From assembly GCF_022376295.1 (NCBI RefSeq), contig NZ_CP060140.1, positions 2,236,356 through 2,300,355 on the forward strand: 64,000 bases of DNA, in the 5' to 3' direction. Position numbers and translations under genes: made by a program. The notes below the pieces were generated by a model. That model saw only the letters and a program-made list of their open reading frames with translations, ran no database searches and had not been told where the DNA came from. The DNA is from Nodularia sphaerocarpa UHCC 0038. Lineage in GTDB: Bacteria > Cyanobacteriota > Cyanobacteriia > Cyanobacteriales > Nostocaceae. Positions within the stretch are counted from its first letter, which is position 1, and the number at the start of each line of letters is the position of its first letter. Below, one piece after another: positions 17,204 to 25,956 of this stretch.

Positions 17204-18361
17204 ATGAAACACAAAATCATTGATTTATTTGCTGGTGCAGGTGGTTTGACTACAGGATTTGACATGGAGGGTTTTGAATCTCTATGTGCAATCGATATAG
17301 ACGCAAAAGCCTTAGCAACCTATAAGCACAATTACCCAAAGACTAAAATCATTCATCAAGACATACGTCAGGTTAATTCATCTGATTTAAGATTAGCCTT
17401 GGGCTTGCGACAAGAAGAACTAACCGCGTTGATTGGCGGTCCTCCCTGTCAGGGATTTTCCAGAAATACTCCTGCGGGTTATCGCTACCTCAATGATTCT
17501 CGTAACCAACTATATAGAACTTTCTTGGAATTTGTAGAGGAATTTAGACCCCTTTATGCCGTAATTGAAAACGTGCCTGAAATCTTAAAAGCTTATCATG
17601 GCGTAGTTAGAGAAGAAATCACCAAACAACTTGAATCATTAGGCTATAAAGTTATATCTTCATCACTAAATGCTGCACATTATGGAATACCACAAACGAG
17701 ATCCAGAGCTTTTTTTCTAGCTAGTTTGGATAACTCTCTTCATTTTCCTGAACCCACCAATTTTGGTGATATTAGGAGTGACTATAGAACTATGAAGTCT
17801 TGCAATCAGCTTAATTTATTAGAGGCAAATTTTTCTCCCCTGGTAACAGTCAGAGATGCGATTGGAGACTTACCACCACTAGATGCTGGACAGGACTATG
17901 GGGACGAAGTTTATCCTGATGCTCCACAAACTACATATCAAGCTATGATTCGGCATAAAAGCTTAAAAATTGTTAATCATGTTGCTCGTGCTTTGAGTCC
18001 AATCCAATTGGCAAGAGCGCACGCTCTTGGTGAAGGACAAGATGCAAGGGATTTACCTTGTGAATTAGCTCCGAAAAAACACTATAGCGGCGCATACGGT
18101 AGACTTTACTGGGATAAGCCAGCGAGAACAATCACCAGATGGGTTTTCCATCCAGGATCTGGTAGGTTTTTCCACCCTATTCAAAACCGAACAATTACAA
18201 TCCGCGAAGCTGCAAGATTACATTCTTATCCAGATAATTTTCATTTTTTGGGAACATATACTGATATGGCTGCTCAAATTGGTCAATCTGTACCTCCACT
18301 CTTAAGTAAAGTGATAGCTTCATCTATTATTCAGCCTCATCTTCAGAAAAACGAGTATTAA
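17204..18361 (+). CDS. DNA (cytosine-5) methyltransferase of a type II restriction-modification system
   Basis: A 385-residue 5-methylcytosine methylase. Motif I is IDLFAGAGGLTTGF at the very N-terminus; motif IV is GGPPCQGFSRN with catalytic Cys82; motif VI is ENV at 122-124; motif VIII is QTRSRAFF (~164-171). The target recognition part lies roughly between 190 and 310, then motif IX/X regions RTITIREAARLHSYPD and QIGQSVPPLL. Recognition sequence unknown. It converges with the putative endonuclease gene, the two coding ends overlapping by 35 bp, and is probably repressed or timed through the palindrome just upstream. Confidence 0.93.
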   Translation: MKHKIIDLFAGAGGLTTGFDMEGFESLCAIDIDAKALATYKHNYPKTKIIHQDIRQVNSSDLRLALGLRQEELTALIGGPPCQGFSRNTPAGYRYLNDSRNQLYRTFLEFVEEFRPLYAVIENVPEILKAYHGVVREEITKQLESLGYKVISSSLNAAHYGIPQTRSRAFFLASLDNSLHFPEPTNFGDIRSDYRTMKSCNQLNLLEANFSPLVTVRDAIGDLPPLDAGQDYGDEVYPDAPQTTYQAMIRHKSLKIVNHVARALSPIQLARAHALGEGQDARDLPCELAPKKHYSGAYGRLYWDKPARTITRWVFHPGSGRFFHPIQNRTITIREAARLHSYPDNFHFLGTYTDMAAQIGQSVPPLLSKVIASSIIQPHLQKNEY

Positions 18362-19073
18362 TTTGATCTTCCAAAGCAGAAAGCACGGTTTCCACATATC
18401 TATCAAGTGTCAAACGAGTTCGTTCCACTGTGATACAAACCGCTTGTGCAGGAATAGTTCTAGCTCTAAAAAGTTGTTTCTGATTTTTGTACCAAATCAA
18501 TTCTATTTTGCCTGTAACGCTTCCTTGTAGTCCTGCGCCTGATAACCCAGTCGTTTTATCTACTGTCCAAGCCCAAGAAAACGTATTCGGGTCGAGAGGA
18601 TAAAGTGGAAACTCACAGTAAATGTACTCATAGCCTTTGATAGTTTTCAGCAATATGCTTTCATAACTATTGACAACACTCTGTGCTGCTTGACTAGCGA
18701 TAATCTTATCGTTCCAATGTTGAATAATGGCTCTTCCCAGAGCATCAGGCGACGATTGCTCGGTTAGACCAGGATACCCCAATTGGACAGCTTTTTTGAT
18801 AATATCTGCTCTCTGAATGACAAAGAAAAATGAACTTCCAATCTTGAGTCTATTCAGTTGAAGCGATTTGAGTGACCAACCAGTTTTAGTCACCAAATCA
18901 ACAGCATCATAAAGAAGCTTGCTGCGTCCCAATGCAGGATCTGATAAAGGTATATTCTTAATATAGTGAAAAATTGCTTCCCACGTATAATCTTCTATGG
19001 AACCGATAACTGGAGATGCAACAGTAGCAATAATAGCTTGCCTTAATTTTTTAATTTCATCGTCCTTCAACAC
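18327..19073 (-). CDS. Putative type II restriction endonuclease
   Basis: A 248-residue protein with no motif I can assign confidently. The endonuclease call comes from position: between a controller-type XRE gene (overlapping its start by 17 bp) and a convergent 5mC methylase (overlapping its end by 35 bp), which is the normal place for the R subunit. Candidate catalytic elements are acidic residues in YESILLKTIKGYEYIYCEFP and the later GKIELIWYKNQKQ, but a clear PD-(D/E)xK pattern is not visible. The sequence is unlike the surrounding housekeeping genes, as expected of a horizontally acquired system. A different effector role is possible. Confidence 0.65.
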   Translation of the reverse strand: MLKDDEIKKLRQAIIATVASPVIGSIEDYTWEAIFHYIKNIPLSDPALGRSKLLYDAVDLVTKTGWSLKSLQLNRLKIGSSFFFVIQRADIIKKAVQLGYPGLTEQSSPDALGRAIIQHWNDKIIASQAAQSVVNSYESILLKTIKGYEYIYCEFPLYPLDPNTFSWAWTVDKTTGLSGAGLQGSVTGKIELIWYKNQKQLFRARTIPAQAVCITVERTRLTLDRYVETVLSALEDQINTRFSEDEAE

Positions 19074-19314
19074 TCAGAGATTCCTCTACGGCTTCTAAAA
19101 ATTTACTCATTTTTATACCCAATGAATGACTAATATGGCTGAGAACTCTAACAGATGGACTTTTTAGCCCTCGCTCAAGCTGGCTGATGTAAGTTCTGTG
19201 CAGACCTGTGACTTCTGCAAGATACTCCTGTGACCACCCTTTTTCGGTGCGATGGCGCTGTAGTTCTAGTCCTAAAATTTGATCTAGTTTACTGGGCTGC
19301 ATGAAAAAAAGCAT
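19057..19314 (-). CDS. XRE-family controller (C) protein
   Basis: An 85-residue helix-turn-helix protein (or 81 residues if the in-frame ATG at 19302, M-Q-P-S-K, is used). The HTH reads LELQRHRTEKGWSQEYLAEV then TGLHRTYISQLERG, the standard Cro/C1/C-protein pattern. Size, position directly before the putative endonuclease gene and 17-bp overlap with it fit a restriction-modification controller that activates or represses its own operon and the methylase. No ribosome-binding site precedes either ATG, consistent with leaderless C-gene transcripts. Operator-like repeats lie at 19323-19353. Confidence 0.85.
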   Translation of the reverse strand: MLFFMQPSKLDQILGLELQRHRTEKGWSQEYLAEVTGLHRTYISQLERGLKSPSVRVLSHISHSLGIKMSKFLEAVEESLSVEGR

Positions 19315-19322
19315 AGAATTTT

Positions 19323-19353
19323 GAATACAAAAGTTCTACAGACTAAAGTATTC
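19323..19353. promoter_or_regulatory. Operator-like inverted repeats upstream of the controller gene
   Basis: Starting 9 bp before the controller ATG, GAATAC (19323) and GTATTC (19348-19353) are inverted halves. Between them lie AAAAGTTC and GACTAAAGT, giving two tandem C-box-like sites. They match the halves of the perfect palindrome before the methylase, suggesting one regulator for both promoters. Confidence 0.55.
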
Positions 19354-19554
19354 AATTTAGGAGGATAATTTTTGAGAAATTGAATAACTAAGTATTTTTA
19401 TCGGTAAAATTAGCAAAAAATGTTTGAGAATGTTAGTAGTAAAACCAGATTGATACAAAGATCGAGCCAAAAAAATGTACCCAAATTTACTAAATAGAAG
19501 GTAAAAAACAGTTAATTTAGTAAAGGCCATAAATGTAATTCAGGCTACATAAAA

Positions 19555-20478
19555 ATGCGGCTAGAGCAGTTACAAGCCTTTCTGGCGATCGCCCAAACCG
19601 GCAGTTTCCAACAAGCAGCACAAAAATGTGGAGTGACTCAATCGACCATCAGTCGCCAAATTCAGTCACTAGAAGCTGATCTGGGTGTAGAACTATTTCA
19701 CCGCACCAGTCACGCCAAGCTAACTATCGGCGGTGAATGTTTGCTACCTCGTGTCCGCAAAATATGCCAAGAGTGGCAAACAGCGACACAAGAATTAACA
19801 GATTTAATCGCCGGGAAGCAGCCAGAACTTTGCATTGCGGCGATTCATTCCCTGTGCGCTTCTTACTTACCACCAGTATTACAGAAATTTTGTCATGATT
19901 ATCCAGAAGTCCAATTGCGGGTAACATCATTGGGAAGCGATCGCTCCTTAAAAGTCCTCAAAGATGGATTAGTAGATTTAGCAATTGTGATGAATAATCG
20001 CTTCTTAACCACTGGTAGAGAAATGGTAGTAGAAGCACTATTTGAAGAACCGATAGAAGTCCTGACAGCAGCCCATCATCCCCTAGCCCAATATGAAAGC
20101 ATTCCTTGGTCAGAATTAGTGCGTTATCCTCAAGTAGTTTTCAAAGACGGCTACGGGATGCAACGCTTAGTACAAGAAAAATTTGAACGCCTGGAAGCTA
20201 AACTACAAGCAGCTTTAGAAGTAAATACTCTAGATGCTTTCCGGGGAGTCGTCCGCCAAGGGGAATTAGTGGCTTTGTTACCTTATTCAGCCCTGATGGA
20301 AGCCCGGAAAGATTCTACACTAGCAGTGCGTCCCTTAGCTGATAATTCTGGTTTCACGCGTCAGGTAGTGATGGTAACAACTCAAGACCGCCTCCAAATC
20401 CCGCCTATCCAGAACTTTTGGCGACTGGTGCTAGAACATATTCCACAGCAATTTCAGCAGCAGCGATCCGCTTGCTAA
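19555..20478 (+). CDS. LysR-family transcriptional regulator, PacR-like
   Basis: A 307-residue LysR regulator. The N-terminal winged helix is intact: MRLEQLQAFLAIAQTGSFQQ, AAQKCGVTQSTISRQIQSLE, ADLGVELFHRT. The effector-binding domain follows (ELCIAAIHSLCASYLPPVL, LVDLAIVMNNRFL, VVRQGELVALLPYSAL). The sequence is reminiscent of Anabaena PacR, the carbon/photosynthesis regulator, but orthology is a memory-based suggestion. The next gene on the same strand is an anthranilate phosphoribosyltransferase-like protein, separated by a 120-bp mobile-looking repeat. Confidence 0.88.
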   Translation: MRLEQLQAFLAIAQTGSFQQAAQKCGVTQSTISRQIQSLEADLGVELFHRTSHAKLTIGGECLLPRVRKICQEWQTATQELTDLIAGKQPELCIAAIHSLCASYLPPVLQKFCHDYPEVQLRVTSLGSDRSLKVLKDGLVDLAIVMNNRFLTTGREMVVEALFEEPIEVLTAAHHPLAQYESIPWSELVRYPQVVFKDGYGMQRLVQEKFERLEAKLQAALEVNTLDAFRGVVRQGELVALLPYSALMEARKDSTLAVRPLADNSGFTRQVVMVTTQDRLQIPPIQNFWRLVLEHIPQQFQQQRSAC

Positions 20479-20512
20479 ACTGTAGGAATCCGATTTGATT
20501 ATTGAAAAAATC

Positions 20513-20632
20513 TAAGTATATGTAGGGTGTGTTATGGCTTTAGCCTAACGCACCGTCTTCGAGGTTTTGGTGCCGTACTCTCCTGGATAACACACCTTAC
20601 GTGTGTTTCATAAATCAAATATGAGTCCTATA
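20513..20632. mobile_element. 120-bp MITE-like palindromic element, copy 1
   Basis: Begins TAAGTATATGTAGGGTGTG and ends ATATGAGTCCTATA. Internal inverted arms are GTAGGGTGTGTTAT and GATAACACACCTTAC. A nearly identical 121-bp copy is at 27770-27890. It ends 6 bp before the start codon at 20639, so it supplies the leader of that gene. Confidence 0.75.
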
Positions 20633-20638
20633 TGATTA

Positions 20639-21679
20639 ATGAGTAATGTATTTAGAGAACTACTAAAAAAAGTAGGTAGCGGAAACCACACGGGAGAGAA
20701 TTTAACTCGTGCCGAAGCAGCCACCGCTACTAAAATGATGCTACTGGGTGAAGCAAAACCAGCACAAATTGGCGCATTTTTAATCGCCCACCGCATCAGA
20801 AGACCGACAGGAGAAGAGTTAGCGGGGATGTTGGATGCTTATGAGGAATTGGGGCCAAAGTTGCAACCAATCGCCTCTGCACGCCCGGCGATGGTGTTGG
20901 GAATACCTTATGATGGCCGAACCCGCACAGCACCAATCAGCCCGGTTACAGCTTTGCTACTCGCCACAGCCGGACAACCAGTAATCATGCACGGAGGCGA
21001 TCGCCTACCGACAAAATATGGATTACCATTAATAGAGATTTGGCAAGGCTTAGGTGTGGATTGGACTGCATTACCACTAGCACAAACTCAACAGGTATTT
21101 GAACAAACAAACATCGGCTTCGTTTATACACCTGTGCATTTTCCCTTAACTAACGCTATGTGGGAATATCGGGATCAACTCGGTAAGCGTCCGCCCTTCG
21201 CAACAATGGAATTAATTTGGTGTCCATACTCTGGGGATGCTCATATTGTGGCTGGTTTTGTTCATCCGCCCACAGAAGCCATGTTTCGCGTCGCCTTGGA
21301 ACTGCGAAAAGTCCACAAATATACTTTAATTAAGGGCTTAGAAGGTAGTTGCGATTTACCGCGCGATCGCACTGCAATTATCGCTTTGTCTCAAACGCCC
21401 CAAGAAATTGAAAGACTGCTGCTCTCGCCCCACGATTATGGCATTACGAGCAAAAATGTACCTCTAGGAACTACCGCAGAATTGCTGACTCAAATCCAGG
21501 AAGTTTTAGCCGGTCAACCAGGGGAACTCATGCAAACAGCCTTATGGAATAGTGGTTTTTATCTCTGGCGCAGTGGTATTTGTTTCGATATGCCATCAGG
21601 TATAGCCCAAGCGACAGAATTATTTACTAATGGGGCGGTAGCTGCCAAACTCCAAGAACTCAGACAGTATTTCAGCTAA
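20639..21679 (+). CDS. Anthranilate phosphoribosyltransferase family protein (TrpD-like paralogue)
   Basis: A 346-residue protein with the glycosyltransferase family 3 layout: N-terminal helical domain (NLTRAEAATATKMMLLGEA, QIGAFLIAHRIRRPTGEELA) and a nucleoside-phosphorylase-like a/b domain. In true TrpD the PRPP site is a glycine-rich HGN loop; here the corresponding region is PVIMHGGDRLPTKYG and GLEGSCDLPRDR. The loops differ from biosynthetic TrpD, so this is probably the cyanobacterial TrpD-like paralogue of unknown substrate rather than tryptophan biosynthesis itself. The ATG at 20639 lies just after a repeat element, with no ribosome-binding site seen. Confidence 0.8.
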   Translation: MSNVFRELLKKVGSGNHTGENLTRAEAATATKMMLLGEAKPAQIGAFLIAHRIRRPTGEELAGMLDAYEELGPKLQPIASARPAMVLGIPYDGRTRTAPISPVTALLLATAGQPVIMHGGDRLPTKYGLPLIEIWQGLGVDWTALPLAQTQQVFEQTNIGFVYTPVHFPLTNAMWEYRDQLGKRPPFATMELIWCPYSGDAHIVAGFVHPPTEAMFRVALELRKVHKYTLIKGLEGSCDLPRDRTAIIALSQTPQEIERLLLSPHDYGITSKNVPLGTTAELLTQIQEVLAGQPGELMQTALWNSGFYLWRSGICFDMPSGIAQATELFTNGAVAAKLQELRQYFS

Positions 21680-21752
21680 TTTTAGTTGTAATATTAATTT
21701 AGTGTCAGGTGTAAAAATCTAGATGAATTAACCATTTCTCTTAATTCATGAA

Positions 21753-22541
21753 ATGAGCCAAATAAAAGTACGCCGATTAGACTTTGATTTTCCTCAACCT
21801 ATTGAAAAATATTGGTTTAATCAAAGTGTTTTTAAGACACACTTGTTTAATAGCTTAACAATTGGCGTTTATGATATTGAAAAATATCTGATTCAAAACG
21901 TTAAGAAAAGAATAGATTGCATTGAAAATCTCCAACTACAGCAAGATGCTCAAGCATTCATCGGTCAAGAAGCACAACACTCACTGCAACATCATAAATT
22001 CTGGGATAATTTACGCTCTTTAGGCTATAGATTCGATACTTATCTTCTTTGTTTACGAATGGTTTTTTGGCAAATTTTATACCGTTGGATGAGTCCTAAT
22101 TTTAATTTAGCCGTAAGTGTGGGAATCGAACATTTAACCACTTTATTGGCTGAATTTGCTTTAGAAACTCATTTTTTTGCCACAGCAGAACCCTCGTTAA
22201 AGCAAATGTTTGAATGGCACGCAGTAGAAGAATTGGAACACAAAGCAGTAGTATTTGATGTATTGCAAAGTAAAACTAATAATTATCTATTGCGTTTATT
22301 AGGTATGTTCATCGGACATATTTTAATTTTCTGGTTTCTCAATTTGGGTATGGTTATGTTTTTATATCAAGACAAAAAACTTTTGGATAAACAAGTTTGG
22401 CAAGAATGGCTGGAGTTTTGGATTACCAAAGACAAATTTTTGTATAAAGTTTTATTAAATGCCAGAGATTTTTGCAGAACAGATTTTCATCCTGCACAGA
22501 AAGAGCATTTATTTTTGATTCAAAGTGTGAGAAATAATTAA
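21753..22541 (+). CDS. Metal-dependent hydrolase, ferritin-like fold (PF10118 type)
   Basis: A 262-residue protein with ferritin-like metal ligands: FIGQEAQHSLQHHKFW and FEWHAVEELEHKAVVFDV supply the E-x-x-H type pairs, with a further Glu in SVGIEHLTTLLAEFALETH. A membrane-prone helix (LLGMFIGHILIFWFLNLGMV) lies near the C-terminus. The family is annotated as predicted metal-dependent hydrolase; no reaction is established to my knowledge. Monocistronic; converges with the MBL gene at 22607. Confidence 0.85.
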   Translation: MSQIKVRRLDFDFPQPIEKYWFNQSVFKTHLFNSLTIGVYDIEKYLIQNVKKRIDCIENLQLQQDAQAFIGQEAQHSLQHHKFWDNLRSLGYRFDTYLLCLRMVFWQILYRWMSPNFNLAVSVGIEHLTTLLAEFALETHFFATAEPSLKQMFEWHAVEELEHKAVVFDVLQSKTNNYLLRLLGMFIGHILIFWFLNLGMVMFLYQDKKLLDKQVWQEWLEFWITKDKFLYKVLLNARDFCRTDFHPAQKEHLFLIQSVRNN

Positions 22542-22606
22542 TACTTTGCGGAAAATTGTAGTTTTTAAAGCGCAAAGTAACACAGAAGTTTACCAAATTT
22601 AATTGG

Positions 22607-23506
22607 CTATCCAACCGATAATACCAAACCTTCAGAGGCTAGTAATGCTTTGGGAAAGACAGATTGAATTTCCAGTTGAACTTTGTCTAAAAAATCATCC
22701 TTATCATCAGGATGGTGCTGAGAAATGACTAACTGTTTTACACCTGCACTGTTTGCCAATTCTACAGCAGTTTTCCAGTGGACATCAGTAGCCTCATGGT
22801 TGTAAGCTGTAGGGGGATTGTAGGTAGCATTGGCAATGAGTAAATCAGCATCTTGAATAATCTGTAAAATGCGATCGCGTTCAATTTGATCAAGATTTTT
22901 GTGTAAATCTGTAACGTAAGCAACACTATATTCTTGGTGAGTGACGCGATAGCCCACAGACTTCTGACTTTGATGAATCAATGCCGTGGTAACGATCACA
23001 TCATCTAACTTCACCTCGGTTCCCGGAGTCAGATGGTAGAATTGTAATTGAGATTGCATTGCCTGTAAAGGGTAAGGAAACAGAGGCTGGAGCATCTGCT
23101 CAGACAGACATTGTTTAATAGAAGCGCCATTTGAGGCTGCTGTACCATAAATATGGAAGCAATTTTCTGTAATAAATGCCGGTGCAAAAAAGGGAAAGCC
23201 TTGAATATGGCTTGCTTGGGAGTTAGTAAAAAATAAATGAGCTTCCAGTGGCTCATGTAGTTTCTGCCAAGTTCGCCCAAGTATGCGTAAACCTGTACCA
23301 CCGTCAAAAATCAGGCGTTTACCCGCTACATATATTTCTATACAAGCAGTGTTACCTCCATAGCGGTGGGTGTTACTGCATGGAGTGGGAATCAAACCTC
23401 TAACACCCCAGAATTTGACCCAAAATTCACCCATAGTATTACTTAGGGGAATGATTGGCTCTTGTGTTACGTAGCTTTGAGAACCCGACAACTCAAAATT
23501 TGACAT
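22607..23506 (-). CDS. MBL-fold protein with degenerate metal site
   Basis: A 299-residue metallo-beta-lactamase-fold protein. The fold is recognisable from FWVKFWGVRGLIPTP, YGGNTACIEIYVAGKRLIFDGGTGLR and HIQGFPFFAPAFI. The metal-binding H-x-H-x-D-H is replaced by N-x-Q-x-S-H in FFTNSQASHIQG, so most zinc/iron ligands are missing. An ATG at 23506 and a TTG at 23518, directly after the panD stop, are both possible starts. Lying immediately downstream of panD on the same strand, it is probably co-transcribed. Likely a non-hydrolytic member or one using another site. Confidence 0.8.
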   Translation of the reverse strand: MSNFELSGSQSYVTQEPIIPLSNTMGEFWVKFWGVRGLIPTPCSNTHRYGGNTACIEIYVAGKRLIFDGGTGLRILGRTWQKLHEPLEAHLFFTNSQASHIQGFPFFAPAFITENCFHIYGTAASNGASIKQCLSEQMLQPLFPYPLQAMQSQLQFYHLTPGTEVKLDDVIVTTALIHQSQKSVGYRVTHQEYSVAYVTDLHKNLDQIERDRILQIIQDADLLIANATYNPPTAYNHEATDVHWKTAVELANSAGVKQLVISQHHPDDKDDFLDKVQLEIQSVFPKALLASEGLVLSVG

Positions 23507-23518
23507 TTTTCTTGCCAA

Positions 23519-23902
23519 TTATACCTTACTAAGCAGGTCATCGTAGTGCCGCACTTCCAAAGGTCGGTTTTTTTCGTCCACAATGACTACTGTAGGAGAG
23601 TATTTTTTTAACTCTTCAATAGTGAACTGCCCATAAGCCATTATAATCAAGCGATCGCCTGTAATGCCCAGACGTGCAGCCGCCCCATTCAGTTCAATTA
23701 TCCCCGAATTAGCAACAGCAGGTATTGCATAAGTAATAAAACGCTCACCATTAGCATTATTCACTACTTGAACTTGCTCATAGGGTAAAATGCCAGCTTT
23801 GTCTAATAAAACTTGATCAATGCTGATACTACCCACGTAGTTGATATTTGCCCCCGTGAGGGTACAGTTATGAATTTTTGCCAAAAGCACAGTACGCTGC
23901 AT
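23519..23902 (-). CDS. panD: Aspartate 1-decarboxylase PanD
   Basis: A 127-residue pro-enzyme that makes beta-alanine for pantothenate and coenzyme A. It self-cleaves between Gly24 and Ser25 in YVGSISID, leaving a pyruvoyl group. Conserved blocks are MQRTVLLAKIHNCTLTGANI, GERFITYAI, NGAAARLGITGDRLIIMAYG and VVIVDEKNRP. Length is typical. It is followed without gap by the MBL-fold gene. Confidence 0.96.
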   Translation of the reverse strand: MQRTVLLAKIHNCTLTGANINYVGSISIDQVLLDKAGILPYEQVQVVNNANGERFITYAIPAVANSGIIELNGAAARLGITGDRLIIMAYGQFTIEELKKYSPTVVIVDEKNRPLEVRHYDDLLSKV

Positions 23903-24012
23903 TGTTTTTTCAGTTTTATAGCAGTTTTTGCAAATATCAACCAGCCAAAGCTGCTTGTGTCTCTACAAAGGTGATCTACAGTTAGAGTTAGAAGTTAGGA
24001 GTTCAAGATAAA

Positions 24013-24047
24013 AACTCATAACTCACAACTTATAACTCATAACTTTT
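24013..24047. repeat. Heptamer tandem repeat (AACTCAT-type, five units)
   Basis: AACTCAT, AACTCAC, AACTTAT, AACTCAT and AACTTTT in a row, just after the ppa stop (reading leftward). Short tandem repeat of the heterocystous cyanobacterial type; related degenerate units continue to the left from about 23985. Confidence 0.85.
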
Positions 24048-24050
24048 CTA

Positions 24051-24563
24051 TTATGCTTTAGCAGCCCGGATGAATTTCTCAACTAAGGGTGCAACTTTGT
24101 CAACATCTTGCCAACCGAGGATTTGTGTGACTTTTTTCTCCAAATTTTTATAGCTGCGGAAAAATTCAGCAATTTCCTCTAAGCGGTGTGGTGCTATGTC
24201 TTTAAGTGATCTTACCTCAGCGTAGCGCGGATCTTTGTCAGGAACACAAAGAATTTTTTCATCGCGATCGCCACCGTCAATCATTTCTAACATCCCAATG
24301 GGTCGAGCCGCAATCACACAGCCAGGAAAGGTGGGTTCATCCATGATCACCATACCATCGAGAGGATCGCCATCATCAGCTAAAGTGTTAGGTACAAAGC
24401 CGTAGTCATAAGGATATCGTACCGAAGAATAAAGCACTCGGTCTAGAGCAAAGGCTTCCAACTCCTTGTCAAACTCGTATTTATTTTTACTTCCGCCCGG
24501 AATTTCAATTAAAACATTGATTATACCGGGTTTTGGTTGAGCGGGAATACGGGATAAGTCCAC
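24051..24563 (-). CDS. ppa: Inorganic pyrophosphatase
   Basis: A 170-residue family I soluble pyrophosphatase that hydrolyses PPi and so drives biosynthesis. The metal-binding signature DDGDPLDGMV is at 63-72 (Asp64, Asp66 and Asp69), and YPYDYGFVPNTLA precedes it. Other conserved parts are EIPGGSKNKYEFDKE and VPDKDPRY. It starts with ATG at 24563 and is monocistronic. Confidence 0.96.
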   Translation of the reverse strand: MDLSRIPAQPKPGIINVLIEIPGGSKNKYEFDKELEAFALDRVLYSSVRYPYDYGFVPNTLADDGDPLDGMVIMDEPTFPGCVIAARPIGMLEMIDGGDRDEKILCVPDKDPRYAEVRSLKDIAPHRLEEIAEFFRSYKNLEKKVTQILGWQDVDKVAPLVEKFIRAAKA

Positions 24564-24927
24564 AAAAAAACTCCTCTGATAACGGTAAATTCAGGTAGCA
24601 CTCACTTTGGCTCCTTCTGTAGAATTTTAAAGCCAAGATGGACTTATTCCCAAAATATTGATCTGAATAATTGTTCAGCAACGCAAGTATACCTCAAATC
24701 CCAACAGCAAAAAGCGTTGCGAGAACTCCCCGCAACGCTTTCGACAATTCAGACATCCATCTCTGGTGAGAAAGCAAAAAACTTCAACTACACATATCAG
24801 AATCAGTCAGAAGACAATACAGATTCAGATCATGCCGGGGTTAATTACACATCCAGAATATCAGATCACAAGGTGTTTTCTCCTTCTGCGAGCGAACTTG
24901 CTGTGAAATGCTACTTGCAACTGTTGT
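24564..24927. other. Intergenic region upstream of ppa
   Basis: No supported gene. It contains the ppa leader and the hairpin at 24711-24741 that probably ends the transcript of the small gene at 24928. The rightward open frame across 24717-24944 has low-complexity composition and no ribosome-binding site. Confidence 0.6.
24711..24741 (-). terminator. Rho-independent-like terminator
   Basis: On the minus strand an 11-bp stem (AAAGCGTTGCG / CGCAACGCTTT) with a 9-base loop ends in a run of five T. It lies downstream of the small membrane protein gene at 24928-25113. Confidence 0.7.
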
Positions 24928-25113
24928 TTAATTTCCACGAATAGGCAGTGTATAGGTTCGGGGTGGCTGGTTATTTGAAACATCTGTGGAATAGTGGGCA
25001 ATGACAAACACAGGTAGTGTTAGAGTCACTAGAGCGATCGCAGTTCCCACAATGTCTGCCAAACGATGGGAATATGTATCGGTAGGGCTGGCAGACTGGC
25101 TATTTGCATCCAT
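24928..25113 (-). CDS. Small single-pass membrane protein
   Basis: A 61-residue protein with a polar N-terminus (MDANSQSASPTDTYSHRLA), one hydrophobic helix (IVGTAIALVTLTLPVFVIAHY) and a short polar tail (RTYTLPIRGN). The layout and the HRLADIVGTAIALVTLTLPV segment resemble small conserved cyanobacterial thylakoid or membrane proteins, although I cannot name it. A terminator-like hairpin follows at 24711-24741, supporting a real transcription unit. Confidence 0.65.
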   Translation of the reverse strand: MDANSQSASPTDTYSHRLADIVGTAIALVTLTLPVFVIAHYSTDVSNNQPPRTYTLPIRGN

Positions 25114-25888
25114 ACAAATTTGAAATTTGTCACTTTTCTAGTAGGGTTACTCTCTAAAAGAGAGTCTTAATGCTATTCTAACTATTTTTTCGCTGTCAAC
25201 TATATACCAGCCAAAAAGTTCACCCAGTTTGGGAACTGTCATAATAGCAAATTTATAACTGCCATATTTGATACAAAATTGCCGAAAAACATGAGTCTCT
25301 TAACTTGGTGACTAATAATTTACAATCCTGGGGGGTAATTTATGATTTAGGGGTTAAGAATAGGTTAATCATCAGCTAATTAAATCACATTTTTTGATCT
25401 GAGCATATATTGATTATTAACCTGAATGAGCGAATCATGATCCTATTGTAACATCTTGAAATAACCTTGTAAGCCTAGTTGTAGCGATTTAGCTGGTTTT
25501 AGTTATATTTAAAGTCACCGAAATTTTACATAAAAATAAATATTTTTTTAACAATAGCCCTGGAGTTAAATCTCAGGTATGCAAAAATCAGTAAAACTAT
25601 GTAAAACTAACTATGACACACATAAAGTAATACCGCATAAATACAGTGAACACAGCCAAATTATCTCGTATTTATGCAGCGATCGCACTGAAAAAATATT
25701 TCAACATCATCAAAGCTACATCTGAGTAATACTACCTCGTTTTTGTCAATCTATATATAGGTAGATACCAAATCGATCCTGTCATCTCATTTCTTAGCGA
25801 GACTACACCGAACTCTTCTTCTCTTCTTTGCGTGAGATTTCAAAATGTGGTTCATTTACCTAAAAATCGCTGTAAATTCCCATAAACT

Positions 25889-25917
25889 CTTGTGGGGTGG
25901 GCATCTTGCCCGCCCAT
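25889..25917. repeat. Palindromic repeat (GGTGGGCATCTTGCCCGCCC)
   Basis: Identical over about 29 bp to 11461-11489. Can form a GGGCGGGCAAG / CTTGCCCGCCC-type partial hairpin. Confidence 0.8.
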
Positions 25918-25956
25918 ACCATACGTTAATTACATCATAGCCCCCTCCTACCTTGC

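Noticed and set aside
24717..24944. 75-codon rightward frame
   Set aside because: It begins inside a terminator hairpin, has low-complexity composition and no ribosome-binding site.
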